This document shows, in pieces, positions 1 to 6,858 of a DNA stretch of 14,205 nt (its first letter is position 1; each line of letters begins with the position of its first letter). Where the stretch lies: contig CALKVF010000049.1 of the NCBI GenBank assembly GCA_937996535.1, forward strand, positions 1 through 14,205, in the 5' to 3' direction. The notes under the pieces are model-generated. The model did no database searches, had not been told where the DNA came from, and was given only the letters and a program-made list of their open reading frames with translations. Origin of the DNA: an uncultured Novosphingobium sp. GTDB lineage: Bacteria > Pseudomonadota > Alphaproteobacteria > Sphingomonadales > Sphingomonadaceae. A program made the position numbers and the translations under genes.

Positions 1-508
1 GATGCGCGAGCAGAACTATGGCCGCATCCTGATGACCGCCAGTTCGACCGGGCTTTACGGCAACTTCGGCCAGGCCAACTATGGTGCGGCCAAGCTGGGC
101 CTTGCCGGCTTCACCAAGACCCTTCACCTCGAAGGCGCCAAGAACAACATCCGCGTCAACACGCTCGCCCCGGTGGCCGGCACCCGCATGACCGAAGACC
201 TCGGGATGCCCGAAGCCTTCTTCAACGCGCTGTCGCCTGAAAACGTCGCGCCGATGGTGCTCTATCTCGTCAGCGAAGACGCGCCGACAAACATGATCAT
301 CGGTGCGGGCGCAGGCGCCTATCACGCGGCCTATGTCACGATGACCCCAGGCGTTGCCCTGCCCAAGGCCGAGCGGACCCCCGAAGGGATCGCAGCGCAC
401 TGGGAACAGATCATCGATCGTGCCGGCGAAGTCGTGCCCCAGTCGGGCGGCGAACAGTCGGGCGCGGTGATGGCTGCGCTCGGCAAGATCGGCGGGCTCG
501 ACGCCTGA
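1..508 (+). CDS. SDR family oxidoreductase, (3R)-hydroxyacyl-CoA dehydrogenase type (5' end missing)
   Basis: Only the C-terminal 168 or so residues are present; the reading frame is open to the left edge, so the Rossmann NAD(P)-binding start lies outside. The visible part carries the short-chain dehydrogenase active site: Ser14, Tyr27 and Lys31 of the visible peptide (YGAAK motif, Ser 13 residues before Tyr). The stretch around YGNFGQANYGAAKLGL, the later NNIRVNTLAP and AGTRMTED segments, and a C-terminal TPEGIAAHW segment closely resemble my memory of the dehydrogenase unit of peroxisomal multifunctional enzyme 2 (HSD17B4). A role in oxidising 3-hydroxyacyl-CoA in the cytoplasm during beta-oxidation is therefore likely, but the exact substrate is an inference. 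The protein stops after the dehydrogenase unit, with no fused hydratase or sterol-carrier domain. A hairpin terminator follows, so this is probably the last gene of its transcript. Confidence 0.85.
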   Translation, partial: MREQNYGRILMTASSTGLYGNFGQANYGAAKLGLAGFTKTLHLEGAKNNIRVNTLAPVAGTRMTEDLGMPEAFFNALSPENVAPMVLYLVSEDAPTNMIIGAGAGAYHAAYVTMTPGVALPKAERTPEGIAAHWEQIIDRAGEVVPQSGGEQSGAVMAALGKIGGLDA

Positions 509-583
509 TCGATCTGCCCCAAACGCGGGCAAGAACAGACATCAAGCAATTGATGTGATTTCGTTTTACACGAAAACCGCATG

Positions 584-616
584 CTCCTCCCGGCATCCCA
601 CCGGGGGGAGTTTGCA
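584..616 (+). terminator. Intrinsic terminator after the SDR gene
   Basis: A 10-bp stem pairs 584-593 (CTCCTCCCGG) with 601-610 (CCGGGGGGAG), with one G-U wobble and a 7-base loop, followed by TTT and a T-rich stretch on the plus strand. It lies 75 bases after the SDR stop. No T tract follows on the minus strand, so it should mainly serve plus-strand transcription. Confidence 0.6.
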
Positions 617-647
617 TTTATGCGCCGCTGCGCCCGCGGCCGCGGGA

Positions 648-995
648 TCAGTCCTCGACCAGCTTGAGCAAGCGGCGTTCGATCGGGAACAGCACGCCGG
701 GCAATTCGTGCCCGCGCTTGAGCACCTGCCCGCCCTCGCCAAACAGGGTCCACATCCCCTGCTTGCCGCGCAGCGCAGGGCGCTTTTCGATCCGCGCCTG
801 CGGATTTTCGGCTGCCCGGCGATAGGCGCTGAACACCGCGGCTTCCTTGCCGAAATCCATCGCATAGTCGCGCCATTGCCCGGCGGCGACCATCCGGCCG
901 TAGAGATCGAGAATGCGGGTCAGTTCCTCGCGGTCAAACCCGACCTGGGCGATCTGCCCCGGGCTGAGCGGAAACGGAGTGACGACCGCGCTCAA
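648..995 (-). CDS. DUF2794 domain-containing protein
   Basis: This 115-residue protein matches, from memory, the DUF2794 family of alphaproteobacteria. The segment DREELTRILDLYGRMVAAGQ followed by WRDYAMDF, an IEKRP motif and a late LKRGHEL motif are the conserved landmarks, and they span almost the whole length. No membrane segment, signal peptide or catalytic motif is visible, and I know of no assigned function. The start is a TTG whose bases overlap the TGA stop of the upstream serine acetyltransferase gene in a TTGA (992-995), which indicates translational coupling. No ATG in the frame would keep the conserved N-terminal half. It is the last gene of a minus-strand group with hdaA and cysE. 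Confidence 0.8.
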   Translation of the reverse strand: MSAVVTPFPLSPGQIAQVGFDREELTRILDLYGRMVAAGQWRDYAMDFGKEAAVFSAYRRAAENPQARIEKRPALRGKQGMWTLFGEGGQVLKRGHELPGVLFPIERRLLKLVED

Positions 996-1696
996 GCGGT
1001 CTTCTTGCCCCTGGGCGTATGGCCATCGGGCTTGGCGGCGCGCTCATCAAGCAGTTCGGCCAGCCGCTTTTGCAGGATCTCGATCTCGCACTGAAGGATT
1101 TCGAGCTTCTGCGTGGCCGGATCGAAGCGTTCGGTGCACGGGGTGCCATAGGGCACGAATTCCCGGGTTTCCGGCTTCACTTCAACCGGCACGGGCTTGG
1201 CCGGGATACCCACCATGGTCGCGCCTTCGGCCACGTCCTTGGTCACCACGGCATTGGCGCCGATCCGCGCGCCCGCGCCGATCTGGAGCGGCCCGAGGAT
1301 CGCTGCGCCAAGGCTGACGATCACCCCGTCACCCAGCGTCGGGTGGCGCTTGCCGCCCTGCCCGCTGGTGGGATTGGTCCCGCCCAGCGTCGAGCCCTGG
1401 TACATGGTGACATTATCGCCGATTTCGGCGGTTTCCCCGATCACCACGAACCCGTGGTCGATGAAGAAGTTCTTGCCGATGGTGGCACCCGGATGGATGT
1501 CGATCGAGGTCATGAAACGGCTGAAATGGTTGACCAGCCGCGCCAGGAAATAGAGCCGCGCCTTGAACAGGCGATGCGCGATCTTGTGAAAGCCGACCGC
1601 CCAGACACCGGGATAGAGCAGCACTTCCCAGCGCGATCGCGGCGCCGGATCGCGGGCCACGATGGAGTCTACATAGCTGAACAGGCGTCCTGGCAT
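992..1696 (-). CDS. cysE: Serine O-acetyltransferase (EpsC/CysE type)
   Basis: The enzyme acetylates L-serine with acetyl-CoA to O-acetylserine, the first committed step of cysteine synthesis, in the cytoplasm. The 234-residue protein has a short N-terminal helical part (residues 1-60) and a left-handed beta-helix of hexapeptide repeats (about 65-165). Asp66 and His81 sit 15 residues apart, in DIHPG and IDHG, as do the catalytic Asp143/His158 pair of the E. coli enzyme, and His118 in the GGKRHP loop corresponds to its third active-site histidine. The N-terminal domain is much shorter than in E. coli CysE, as in the EpsC-type group. After the beta-helix comes a tail of about 65 residues, with a likely coiled-coil helix at roughly 193-220, ending in KKTA. 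The usual C-terminal isoleucine that docks into cysteine synthase is absent. The ATG at 1696 is 29 bases after hdaA and has only a weak GAAG upstream. Confidence 0.9.
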   Translation of the reverse strand: MPGRLFSYVDSIVARDPAPRSRWEVLLYPGVWAVGFHKIAHRLFKARLYFLARLVNHFSRFMTSIDIHPGATIGKNFFIDHGFVVIGETAEIGDNVTMYQGSTLGGTNPTSGQGGKRHPTLGDGVIVSLGAAILGPLQIGAGARIGANAVVTKDVAEGATMVGIPAKPVPVEVKPETREFVPYGTPCTERFDPATQKLEILQCEIEILQKRLAELLDERAAKPDGHTPRGKKTA

Positions 1697-1725
1697 CGTA
1701 TCTTCATTGTCCCATGCGCCGTGCG

Positions 1726-2340
1726 CTAAAGCAAGCGCGGTTCCTGCGGCCCCATCGTCTCTTCCAGTGCATCGCGCCAGATCGACAAGGTTGGCCCCTG
1801 CTTGCGCTCAAGGCTCAGTCGATCGATCGCGGAGACCAGCCGCTCGGCCCCAAGATGGGAACGCTCTGCCCGGGGCACAAGATAGGACACCGCATCATCG
1901 CCCAGCGGCAGGGCGCGCAGTTCGGCGTGGAGCATGATCAACTCGCCCAGCATGGCATCATCGGGCGCGCCGATTTCCAGGTGCAGCGCCGCACCCAGTC
2001 GCGAAGCAAGATCGGGCAGCGTGATCTTCCAGCCGCCCGTGGCCCCGCTGATCAGCAGCAGCGGCGTGGCGCTTTCCTGCGCGCGGTTCCAGCGGTGGAA
2101 CAGTTCGGTCTCGTCGATCCGGTCGGCATCGTCGATCGCCACCCCGGCCCCGCCTTCGGCAAACCAGCGAGCGATCAGCGATTTTCCCGAACGCGGCGGC
2201 CCGGCAAGGATCGCGGTGCGAAACGGCCAGCCGGCCGCAGCGGCCATGGCGCCCAATGCCGCCTCGTTGGCATTGCCGACCACGATCCGGGACGGCACCC
2301 CGGCCCCGCCGGGCGCGAGGGGAAGCGCGATTTGCGACAT
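1726..2340 (-). CDS. hdaA: DnaA-related regulator HdaA (regulatory inactivation of DnaA)
   Basis: This 204-residue AAA+ protein resembles Hda, which together with the DNA-loaded sliding clamp stimulates ATP hydrolysis by DnaA and so prevents re-initiation of replication. Visible features are a clamp-binding-like QIALPL at residues 3-8, Walker A GPPRSGKS at 47-54, Walker B ending in IDDAD at 69-73, and LPDLASRL at 108-115, which is the same string as in E. coli Hda and holds the arginine-finger region (Arg114). It lacks the C-terminal DNA-binding domain of DnaA, which separates it from DnaA itself. It is somewhat shorter than E. coli Hda. The ATG has a clear AGGGG sequence that overlaps the stop of the upstream DUF2066-like gene, 9 bases away, implying co-translation. 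In many proteobacteria hda lies near purM and purN, as here. Confidence 0.85.
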   Translation of the reverse strand: MSQIALPLAPGGAGVPSRIVVGNANEAALGAMAAAAGWPFRTAILAGPPRSGKSLIARWFAEGGAGVAIDDADRIDETELFHRWNRAQESATPLLLISGATGGWKITLPDLASRLGAALHLEIGAPDDAMLGELIMLHAELRALPLGDDAVSYLVPRAERSHLGAERLVSAIDRLSLERKQGPTLSIWRDALEETMGPQEPRLL

Positions 2341-2349
2341 GGCCGCCCC

Positions 2350-3618
2350 TCAGTGCCGGATCGACAGCGCGTTGGTGCCCACGGTCACCTTCCACCCGCG
2401 GGCGCGCAGCGCCTCGGCCAGAGTGGCAAGATCGCCGGCATAGCTGACGCGCATCACCGAAGTCCCCCCCACGGCGAGGCTGGTCGGGGCCGCGCCCTGC
2501 ACGCCCGGCGCGCCGCGCACCGCGCCCAGCGCGGCATCGACCGCGCCGGCATCGGGCGAGGCAAACTGGACGGTGAAGGTGTTGACCACGACCGGCGCCA
2601 CGGGGGCCGCACTGGCGGTCGGCGCGGGCTGGCCGGTTTCCTCTGGCGCGATGCTCGCGGCCTGGCCCTGGGCGATCAGTGCGGCCAGCGCCGGATCGAT
2701 CTGCGGGCGGACGTTGAGCGTGGCATCAGGCTTGAGCAGCCCATCGGCCAGCGCCTTGCCATAGATCTGGTCAAGCCGCGCCACCGCCGCATCGAGCATC
2801 GCGGGAACCCCGGCCTCGTCGTTGGCGGTCAGCGTGAAGCTTTCGATGAAGGTGTTATCGGGGCCAAACCGTGCGGTAAAGGTGCCGCGGACCGGCCCGC
2901 CCGGCCACTGGCGCTCAAGCCGGGCTTCGGGGATCAGCACGTCGGCCGCGCCAAACTGGTCCAGCAGCGCGCGCCACCAGGCGCGGCTGCGACGGCCCGG
3001 CTGCCCGGCGGTGATCAGCAGCGAATCCCCGCCCGACCCGGCGGGACGGACATAGTCGATCGGGCTGGTCCCGGCACGGAAGGTCGCCCAGGCCTTTTGC
3101 CACGGGGTGCGGGTTTCATAGACCTGGCCCGTACCGCCCGAATAGAGCACAGGGATCACCAGCAGCGGGGCCGAATGGGCCCGCGCGCCATCGCCGCCGC
3201 CGATGAACTGCCCGGCCCGAGCACGGTCGAACACCACGCCCAGCCGCGCGATATAGCGGTGCGGGCCGATCTGTTCGCGCTCGATCACCACGGCCGAAAC
3301 CATTGCCTGGATCTGCCCTTCGCCCATCGCCGGGCCGCCGGCCTTGGCCCAGGCGAGCTTGGCCGCTTCGGCCCAGCCCTTGCTGCGCGCGTCCTCGGCC
3401 GACTTGCCGGTGACGTTCACTTCGACCCCGCTGACCTGAATATCAGTGGTGGTGGCCAGCGGCTGGATGCCGCGATCACCCTCGATCTGCGCGATCAGCC
3501 GCGCCGGCCCCAGCGCCGCCAGCACGACCGCAAGCGCGATTCCCGCCCCGCCAAACAGCGTGGCGAGCGGCCCGGGGCGCCAATTTCGAGCAAAAAGGGA
3601 TGGTGTTGCAGGTGTCAT
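2350..3618 (-). CDS. Membrane-anchored DUF2066-like protein with C-terminal ferredoxin-like domain
   Basis: I cannot assign a function. The 422-residue protein has an N-terminal hydrophobic segment at about 19-41, acting as signal anchor or signal peptide, so the rest is probably periplasmic. Residues 58-140 (VSGVEVNVTGKSAEDAR, then an Ala-rich helix, then RYIARLGVVFD) follow the pattern I associate with DUF2066. Residues 148-290 form a second globular part with alternating strands and helices. After a Pro/Ala-rich linker (about 326-345) comes a 75-residue domain (346-420) whose strand-helix-strand layout resembles a heavy-metal-associated domain but lacks the CxxC metal site. The gene order DUF2066 then hda beside purM is known from pseudomonads, which supports the call. 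The ATG at 3618 has no evident Shine-Dalgarno sequence. It heads the minus-strand group and diverges from purM across 72 bases. Confidence 0.65.
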   Translation of the reverse strand: MTPATPSLFARNWRPGPLATLFGGAGIALAVVLAALGPARLIAQIEGDRGIQPLATTTDIQVSGVEVNVTGKSAEDARSKGWAEAAKLAWAKAGGPAMGEGQIQAMVSAVVIEREQIGPHRYIARLGVVFDRARAGQFIGGGDGARAHSAPLLVIPVLYSGGTGQVYETRTPWQKAWATFRAGTSPIDYVRPAGSGGDSLLITAGQPGRRSRAWWRALLDQFGAADVLIPEARLERQWPGGPVRGTFTARFGPDNTFIESFTLTANDEAGVPAMLDAAVARLDQIYGKALADGLLKPDATLNVRPQIDPALAALIAQGQAASIAPEETGQPAPTASAAPVAPVVVNTFTVQFASPDAGAVDAALGAVRGAPGVQGAAPTSLAVGGTSVMRVSYAGDLATLAEALRARGWKVTVGTNALSIRH

Positions 3619-3690
3619 GGGGGAAAACCGAGGGCCTTTTGCCCAAACGGCAATGGAAATCCAAGCCGGAAAGCGTTAGGCGCGCAATCA

Positions 3691-4794
3691 ATGGCGAACA
3701 ATCCTCCCCCCAAGAGCTACAGCTACGAACAGGCTGGTGTTTCCATCGCGGCCGGCAATGCGCTGGTCAAAGCCATCGGCCCGCTGGCCCGGGCCACCGC
3801 CCGACCCGGCGCTGACGCCGAACTTGGCGGGTTTGGCGGGTTCTTCGACCTGAAGGCCGCGGGCTACAACGATCCGCTGCTGGTAGCCGGGAACGACGGG
3901 GTCGGCACCAAGGTCAAACTGGCGATCGACCATGACCGTCACGACGCGATCGGGATCGATCTGGTGGCGATGTGCGTGAACGACCTGATCGTCCAAGGCG
4001 CCGAGCCGCTGTTCTTCCTCGACTACTTCGCCACCGGCAAGCTCGACAACGGCGTGGCCGAGCGCGTCGTTGCGGGGATCGCGGACGGCTGCAAGCTTGC
4101 CGGCTGCGCGCTGATCGGCGGCGAAACCGCCGAAATGCCCGGGATGTACGCCGCGGGTGACTATGATCTGGCGGGCTTCTGCGTCGGCGCGGTCGAACGC
4201 GGCGAACAGCTGACCGGTGACAAGGTCGCCGCGGGCGATGTGCTGCTGGGCATGGCCAGCTCGGGCGTCCATTCGAACGGCTATTCGCTGGTCCGCCGCC
4301 TTGCCGACGATCTCGGCTGGAAGCTCAACCGCCCGGCCCTGTTCGATGCCGACAAGCTGCTGATCGACTATCTGATCGAGCCGACCCGGATCTATGTGAA
4401 GACCCTGCTGCCGGTGGTCCGTTCGGGCCGGGTCCATGCGCTGGCCCACATCACCGGCGGCGGCCTGCTTGAAAACGTGCCGCGCGTGCTGCCCAAGGGG
4501 CTCCACGCCCGGATCGACGCCGATGCGTGGGAACAGCCGCAGCTGATGGCCTTCCTCCAGGCCCAGGGTAATATCGAGCCCGAGGAAATGGCGCGCACGT
4601 TCAACTGCGGGATCGGCATGGTCCTGGCCGTAGCGGCTCACGATGTGGCCGGCGTGATAGCGGATCTGACGGCAGCGGGCGAACAGGTTCACGTCATCGG
4701 CGCGATCGAAGCGGGCGAACGCGGCTGCACCGTGCAGGGCGGCGCCGAAACGTGGAGCGCGCGCCAGTCCTGGGAAGCGGTGCATCTTGCCTGA
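3691..4794 (+). CDS. purM: Phosphoribosylformylglycinamidine cyclo-ligase (AIR synthetase)
   Basis: PurM closes the imidazole ring in step 5 of purine synthesis, using ATP to turn formylglycinamidine ribonucleotide into aminoimidazole ribonucleotide in the cytoplasm. The 367-residue length is normal for the family. Conserved landmarks are GNDGVGTKVKLA at 68-79, the CVNDLIVQGAEPLFFLDYFA block at 95-114, GGETAEMPGMY at 143-153, GMASSGVHSNGYSLVR at 187-202, HITGGGLLENVPRVL at 253-267 and FNCGIGM at 304-310. The frame stays open far upstream, but the ATG at 3691 gives the family N-terminus; an AGG lies 11 bases ahead of it. The stop overlaps the start of purN by 8 bases, so the two are translationally coupled. 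No purine-sensing riboswitch or repressor site is evident in the 72-base divergent region. Confidence 0.97.
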   Translation: MANNPPPKSYSYEQAGVSIAAGNALVKAIGPLARATARPGADAELGGFGGFFDLKAAGYNDPLLVAGNDGVGTKVKLAIDHDRHDAIGIDLVAMCVNDLIVQGAEPLFFLDYFATGKLDNGVAERVVAGIADGCKLAGCALIGGETAEMPGMYAAGDYDLAGFCVGAVERGEQLTGDKVAAGDVLLGMASSGVHSNGYSLVRRLADDLGWKLNRPALFDADKLLIDYLIEPTRIYVKTLLPVVRSGRVHALAHITGGGLLENVPRVLPKGLHARIDADAWEQPQLMAFLQAQGNIEPEEMARTFNCGIGMVLAVAAHDVAGVIADLTAAGEQVHVIGAIEAGERGCTVQGGAETWSARQSWEAVHLA

Positions 4795-5392
4795 TCAGGC
4801 GCCTGCCCGCGCCAAAGTCGCTGTCCTTGTTTCGGGCAGCGGCACCAACATGGCGGCGTTGCTTTACGCCAGCCGCGCGGCAGACTGCCCCTATGAGATC
4901 GTGCTGGTCGCCAGCAACAACCCCGAGGCGGGCGGGCTGACGCTCGCCGCTGCCGAAGGCGTGCCGACCTTCGCTCTGCCGCACAAGGGCATGGCGCGGC
5001 TCGATCACGACATGGCGATGGACGCCGCGATCCGGGCCAGCGGCGCGGACTATGTCGCGCTGGCGGGTTACATGCGGATCCTCACCGCCGAATTCGTGAG
5101 CGGCTGGGACGGCCGGATGCTCAACATCCACCCCTCGCTGCTGCCCAAGTACAAGGGCCTCCACACCCACGACCGCGCGCTTGAAGCTGGCGACAGCCAC
5201 GGCGGCTGCACGGTGCATCTCGTCACCGCCGAACTCGATGACGGGCCGGTGCTGGGCCAGACCCCGGTGGCGATTCTCCCCGGCGACGACCCCGACCGGC
5301 TCGCCGCGCGGGTGCTGATCGCCGAACACCAGCTCTATTCGCGCTGCTTGGCCACCCTGGTAACGCGCGCCGCTGCGCCGCTTTCCGCCTGA
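4787..5392 (+). CDS. purN: Phosphoribosylglycinamide formyltransferase (GAR transformylase)
   Basis: PurN transfers a formyl group from 10-formyltetrahydrofolate to glycinamide ribonucleotide, step 3 of purine synthesis. The 201-residue protein is complete. The phosphate-binding loop SGSGTN is at 16-21. The active site has Asn113 and His115 in NIHPSLLP, and Asp151 aligned with Asp144 of the E. coli enzyme in the ELDDGP stretch. The folate-site segment LAGYMRIL is at 92-99. The start is a TTG inside the 3' end of purM, 8 bases of overlap; the next methionine in frame falls after the phosphate loop, so the TTG is well supported. The transporter gene follows after 4 bases. Confidence 0.95.
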   Translation: MPDQAPARAKVAVLVSGSGTNMAALLYASRAADCPYEIVLVASNNPEAGGLTLAAAEGVPTFALPHKGMARLDHDMAMDAAIRASGADYVALAGYMRILTAEFVSGWDGRMLNIHPSLLPKYKGLHTHDRALEAGDSHGGCTVHLVTAELDDGPVLGQTPVAILPGDDPDRLAARVLIAEHQLYSRCLATLVTRAAAPLSA

Positions 5393-5396
5393 TCCC

Positions 5397-6551
5397 ATGA
5401 CCACCCAATCCGCCAACACCGCGATCCGCCGCGTCTATGTCCATTCGGCATTGCAATCGATTGTAGAAGGCGCCGGCGGCCTGTTCGTCGTCGGCTTCTT
5501 CGTCAAGCACGGGCTGTCCTATCCGCTCGCGCTGGCCAGCTTTGCCGCGGTCCTGCTGTCCCGTTATGCGATGCGCGGGATCATCCTGCCCTTGGCGCTG
5601 CGGATCGGGCTGCGTGATGTGCTGCTGCTGGGCGTGGCGGTGCGCGCAGCGAGCTTTGCGATGCTGCCGTGGGTGGCCGGGCTCGATGCCACGCTGATCG
5701 GCTATATCCTGCTCTCGGGGCTGGGCAGCGTGCTCTACTGGACCGGTTATCACGCCTTCATGTCCGCCGTGGGCAGCGAAGGCGCGCTCGGCCGGCAGGT
5801 CAGCGTGCAGCAGGCGGTTACCGCGATTGTCGGGATCATCGCCCCTGTTGCCGGCGGCTTCCTGCTGGTCAGCGCCGGGCCGCTGGCAGCCTTCCTCGCG
5901 GTTGCCGCCTTGCAGGCCGCCGCCGCGCTGCCGCTGATCGGCGCCCCCAACCCGGCGGTTGACCATGAAGCCGAACCCGACCGCGCGCTGCTGCGCTTTG
6001 CCCGCCGGCTCTATCTGGCCGACGGGGTTCAGGCCGGCAGCGCCGCCGTTGTCTGGAACCTTGCGCTGTTTGCCGCGCTGGGCGAACATTTCGACAGCTT
6101 TGGCGGCGCGCTGGCGCTGGCCGGAATCGGCGCGGCGGCGGGCAGCCTGGTGATCGGGAAAATGTTCGATGGCGGGCGCGGGCACCACTCGCTCACCCTC
6201 GCCTATGGCCTGTCGGCGGCGACCATCGCGATCAAGGCGCTGGCCTATGCCCATCCCTGGGCCGCGATCATCGCCACGGCGCTGGGCGCGCTGGTCACCC
6301 CGATGACCGCCACGGCAATGCTCTCCCCGCTCTATACGATGGCGCAGCGGTCAAACTGCGTGCTGCGCTTCAACATGGCCACCGAAGGCGGCTGGGATCT
6401 GGGCTGCGCGGGCGTAAGCCTGGTTACCGCGGCCCTGCTTCAGGCCGGGTTTTCATTCCGCCTGCCGATCCTGCTGGGGCTCGCCGGGGTGGCCACGATC
6501 GCTGCGATGCTGGCGCGCTGGTATGCCCGCGAAACGCAGGCTCCTGCCTAA
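5397..6551 (+). CDS. MFS transporter, substrate unknown
   Basis: The 384-residue protein is strongly hydrophobic, with about 12 possible membrane helices divided by a charged central loop at roughly 184-204, the usual layout of the major facilitator superfamily in the inner membrane. I recognise no subfamily motif that fixes a substrate. The first half is rich in glycine and small residues in its helices (for example around 104-125 and 141-160). The ATG starts 4 bases after the purN stop with no separate Shine-Dalgarno sequence, so translation probably depends on ribosomes ending purN. Membership in the purMN transcript suggests, but does not show, a link to nucleobase, nucleoside or folate metabolism. 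The TAA stop overlaps the TAG stop of the convergent small gene by 4 bases, and no terminator hairpin separates them. Confidence 0.8.
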   Translation: MTTQSANTAIRRVYVHSALQSIVEGAGGLFVVGFFVKHGLSYPLALASFAAVLLSRYAMRGIILPLALRIGLRDVLLLGVAVRAASFAMLPWVAGLDATLIGYILLSGLGSVLYWTGYHAFMSAVGSEGALGRQVSVQQAVTAIVGIIAPVAGGFLLVSAGPLAAFLAVAALQAAAALPLIGAPNPAVDHEAEPDRALLRFARRLYLADGVQAGSAAVVWNLALFAALGEHFDSFGGALALAGIGAAAGSLVIGKMFDGGRGHHSLTLAYGLSAATIAIKALAYAHPWAAIIATALGALVTPMTATAMLSPLYTMAQRSNCVLRFNMATEGGWDLGCAGVSLVTAALLQAGFSFRLPILLGLAGVATIAAMLARWYARETQAPA

Positions 6552-6793
6552 ATCTCGCTTTCGTCTACCACCGGGCGGCTTTCACGGGTGCCGCGATAGC
6601 GCACCGCCGGATCATTGGCATCGCCCGCGATCACCACGTGATCGCCGTGCACTTCCACCAGCGTGCCGACAAACGGGAACCCTTCGAAACTGCCGGTGAC
6701 CCGGTAGCTCACCGTATCGCCGACCTTGAACGTATCGGGATCGAAGTTGAATTCGAACGGGCAATCATCCCCGCCCGCGCCCATGCCTTTCAT
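6548..6793 (-). CDS. Small hypothetical protein, beta-rich, possible SH3-like fold
   Basis: I do not recognise this 81-residue protein. After a glycine-rich, acidic N-terminus (1-20) the sequence FKVGDTVSYRV, then GFPFVGTLVEV and DHVVIAG, reads as alternating short strands with turn glycines, like a small beta barrel of the SH3 or KOW kind. Arginines cluster at 65-73 before an acidic C-terminus. It has no signal peptide, membrane segment or cysteine motif (one Cys at 11). The frame extends upstream to 6856, but the ATG at 6793 has a strong AAAGGAG seven bases ahead of it, so the shorter form is preferred. The gene ends inside the stop of the transporter gene and is divergent from cardiolipin synthase. 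Function is unknown; a cytoplasmic location is inferred. Confidence 0.7.
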   Translation of the reverse strand: MKGMGAGGDDCPFEFNFDPDTFKVGDTVSYRVTGSFEGFPFVGTLVEVHGDHVVIAGDANDPAVRYRGTRESRPVVDESEI

Positions 6794-6800
6794 CGTGCCT

Positions 6801-6807
6801 CTCCTTT
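6801..6807 (-). promoter_or_regulatory. Ribosome binding site fixing the start of the small gene
   Basis: On the minus strand the bases read AAAGGAG, seven bases before the ATG at 6793. This is among the better Shine-Dalgarno matches in the window and argues against the longer reading that starts at 6856, which would place this site inside the coding sequence. Confidence 0.7.
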
Positions 6808-6813
6808 GCCCCC

Positions 6814-6819
6814 AACATA
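6814..6819 (-). promoter_or_regulatory. Possible -10 element for the small gene
   Basis: The minus strand reads TATGTT here, 20 bases before the ATG, which leaves a very short leader containing the Shine-Dalgarno site. A convincing -35 box at 16-18 bases is not visible, so this is a weak call resting on the -10 match and its position only. Confidence 0.25.
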
Positions 6820-6858
6820 GGGCTGGAAATTGCAAAGGAAAGCGGCAGGATCGCACCT

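Noticed and set aside
559..575. Short inverted repeat TTTCGT / ACGAAA between the SDR and DUF2794 genes
   Set aside because: A six-pair AT-rich stem with no T tract and no conserved context. It is too weak to call a terminator or operator next to the better hairpin at 584-610.
1714..3690. A plus-strand reading frame open for nearly 2 kb ahead of purM, antisense to hdaA and the DUF2066-like gene
   Set aside because: The predicted peptide is low-complexity and rich in Arg, Gly, Pro and His, typical of the antisense of GC-rich genes. The opposite strand has recognisable protein families and ribosome sites.
3688..4785. A 365-codon minus-strand frame fully opposite purM
   Set aside because: purM is unambiguous, and the antisense peptide is only a shadow of its codon bias, with no family resemblance.
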